Assembly: GCF_013167895.1 (NCBI RefSeq)
Contig: NZ_BLWC01000001.1
Coordinates: 5,456,001-5,520,000, forward strand
DNA: 64,000 bases
Reading direction: 5' to 3'
Source: Streptomyces fulvorobeus
GTDB lineage: Bacteria; Actinomycetota; Actinomycetes; Streptomycetales; Streptomycetaceae
The notes beneath the pieces were generated by a model. The model was given only the letters and a program-made list of their open reading frames with translations. It was not told where the DNA came from and did no database searches. The position numbers and the translations under genes were made by a program. Of this stretch, positions 63,055 through 64,000 are shown piece by piece; positions within the stretch are counted from its first letter, which is position 1; each line of letters starts with the position of its first letter.

Positions 63055-64000
63055 TCACCTCTGCCCGTCCCGTGGCAGCGGTACGGGTGCGGCAGGCGGC
63101 GGGGTCACCGGCTCGTCCTGCGCCATCAGGTCCGCGCCGTCCCACACGAAGCGCGCCGTGGTCACCGCGTCGTCACCCGGGCCACCGCCCCCGGTGATCA
63201 GCTGGTGCACGGCGATGCCGTCGAGCTCCCGGTACGTGCACCACTCGTGGTCCGAGGTGAGCATGAGGTCGAGGTCGAGCGAGCACAGCAACTCGAAGAC
63301 CTGGCCCCGGTTGGCGGAGTCGACCCCGACGAAGACCTCGTCCAGCAGGATCAGCCGGGGTGCTCCCGGCACCGCCTGGTAGTGCGCGGCCACCGCGGCG
63401 AACAGGGGCAGGTGCAGGGCGATGGCCTTCTCCCCGCCCGACAGCGCACCGTGCAGCTTCTTCGTGAGCAACTGCCAGCCCTGGCCGTTGGCCCGGTCGA
63501 GCTTCACCACGAACCGGTGCCACGCCGTGTAGTCCAGGACCCGGGTCAGCTGCTCCTCCCAGTTCCTCGCGGTGCCGGACCCCTTGGCCTCCTCGATCCG
63601 CTCGCGGAAGAAGCGGTGCAGCGCCTCCCGGTCCGCGTCCGACATCCGCCCCGGGTCCTTCAGCAGCATGTCGCGGGCGGCCCTGGTGCCGGGCGGGAGC
63701 CCCGGATCGACCTGCCACACCAGGCGTACGGCCACCCGGGACGCCGTACGCACCCGCTCCAGCCGGGCGTTCATCGCGTCGACCAGCTCGTCGGCCTGCC
63801 GGATACGGGCCGCGAGATGCCGCCTGGTGTCGCCGGTCAGCGTGCGGTCGAACAACTCCCGCTCGTCACCGGTGATCTCCTCCCGGCCGCGGTCGCGCTC
63901 GGCGGCCAGAGCGGCGAGCAGACCCGAGGCACCCATGCGTACACCGTCCATGGCGGCGGAGAGCACCTGCACGTCGTCGTGCGTCTCCATCGCGAGGCCG
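63055..64000 (-). CDS. TIGR02680-type SMC-like ATPase, C-terminal part (Wadjet-related; truncated by window edge)
   Basis: The frame is open to the right edge, so the N-terminus with Walker A lies outside. The visible 314 or more residues begin in coiled-coil sequence (AARIRQADELVDAMNARLER), then give the ABC signature KLHGALSGGEKAIALHLPLF, Walker B with catalytic glutamate PRLILLDEVFVGVD, and the D-loop and switch strand LDLMLTSDHEWC. This combination and the ending match the TIGR02680 family, the SMC-like subunit encoded with DUF2397, DUF2398 and DUF2399-like proteins in actinobacterial Wadjet-type plasmid-restriction cassettes. No partner gene follows downstream inside the window, so the gene would be last in its cassette. 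The M at 63990 is internal. Confidence 0.8.
   Translation of the reverse strand, partial: GLAMETHDDVQVLSAAMDGVRMGASGLLAALAAERDRGREEITGDERELFDRTLTGDTRRHLAARIRQADELVDAMNARLERVRTASRVAVRLVWQVDPGLPPGTRAARDMLLKDPGRMSDADREALHRFFRERIEEAKGSGTARNWEEQLTRVLDYTAWHRFVVKLDRANGQGWQLLTKKLHGALSGGEKAIALHLPLFAAVAAHYQAVPGAPRLILLDEVFVGVDSANRGQVFELLCSLDLDLMLTSDHEWCTYRELDGIAVHQLITGGGGPGDDAVTTARFVWDGADLMAQDEPVTPPPAAPVPLPRDGQR

Overview
The window is Streptomyces-type chromosomal DNA: very high G+C with G/C-ending codons, GTG and TTG starts, many 1-4 base stop/start overlaps, and typical families (SpoIIE-type phosphatases, I36-like secreted proteins, ROK/IclR/LysR regulators, Tat substrates). About 48 genes and one tRNA-Leu(GAG) are supported. 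There is no insertion sequence, CRISPR array or rRNA. Both ends cut through genes.

Layout. 1-11.9 kb: two SpoIIE-type sensor phosphatases flank a translationally coupled four-peptidase operon (M55, M20, S9, S66) and a secreted S15/CocE hydrolase. 11.9-18.8 kb: a GH95 fucosidase-like enzyme and a run of small exported proteins (a lipoprotein, two tandem I36-like paralogues, a third I36-like protein), a hypothetical gene and an ArsR-like regulator. 18.8-23.7 kb: a decayed gene fragment, an alpha/beta hydrolase divergent from a small HTH gene with a striking inverted repeat between them, a VOC protein, a methyltransferase and a PAP2-lipid kinase fusion. 23.9-29.4 kb: IclR-lactonase pair, a PLP-fold protein without its lysine, two metallo-beta-lactamase-fold hydrolases and a DedA protein. 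29.5-40.4 kb: a membrane phosphodiesterase fusion, carbinolamine dehydratase, LysR, two methyltransferases, aldo/keto reductase, acyl-CoA ligase, fdhD and a FabH-like synthase.

40.7-60.7 kb is the most coherent part. A ROK regulator and a ribose-type ABC importer are followed by a Gfo/Idh/MocA dehydrogenase, a TIM-barrel isomerase, a very large secreted protein (sugar dehydrogenase, PKD, CBM6-like, ThuA and DUF1080 domains), and then an ebo-type cluster (EboC, EboA, EboB, EboE and EboF homologues). In this cluster a myo-inositol-phosphate-synthase-like cyclase stands where the described clusters carry the dehydroquinate-synthase-like EboD. Ungapped promoter similarity between the ROK gene (40626-40707) and the secreted protein gene (48112-48193), with identical internal spacing, suggests one regulon linking sugar import, 3-keto-sugar chemistry and the ebo pathway. 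The operon ends at a perfect hairpin at 60696-60725.

60.9-64 kb: tRNA-Leu with its own terminator, a secreted four-repeat protein, and the C-terminal part of a TIGR02680-type SMC-like ATPase (Wadjet-related plasmid defence) running off the right edge.

Caution: eight genes carry ten apparent frameshifts. Every one is repaired by adding a single base, nearly always G or C inside a run of G or C. This points to homopolymer undercalling in the assembly, not gene decay, so these genes are annotated at full length with the break position stated.
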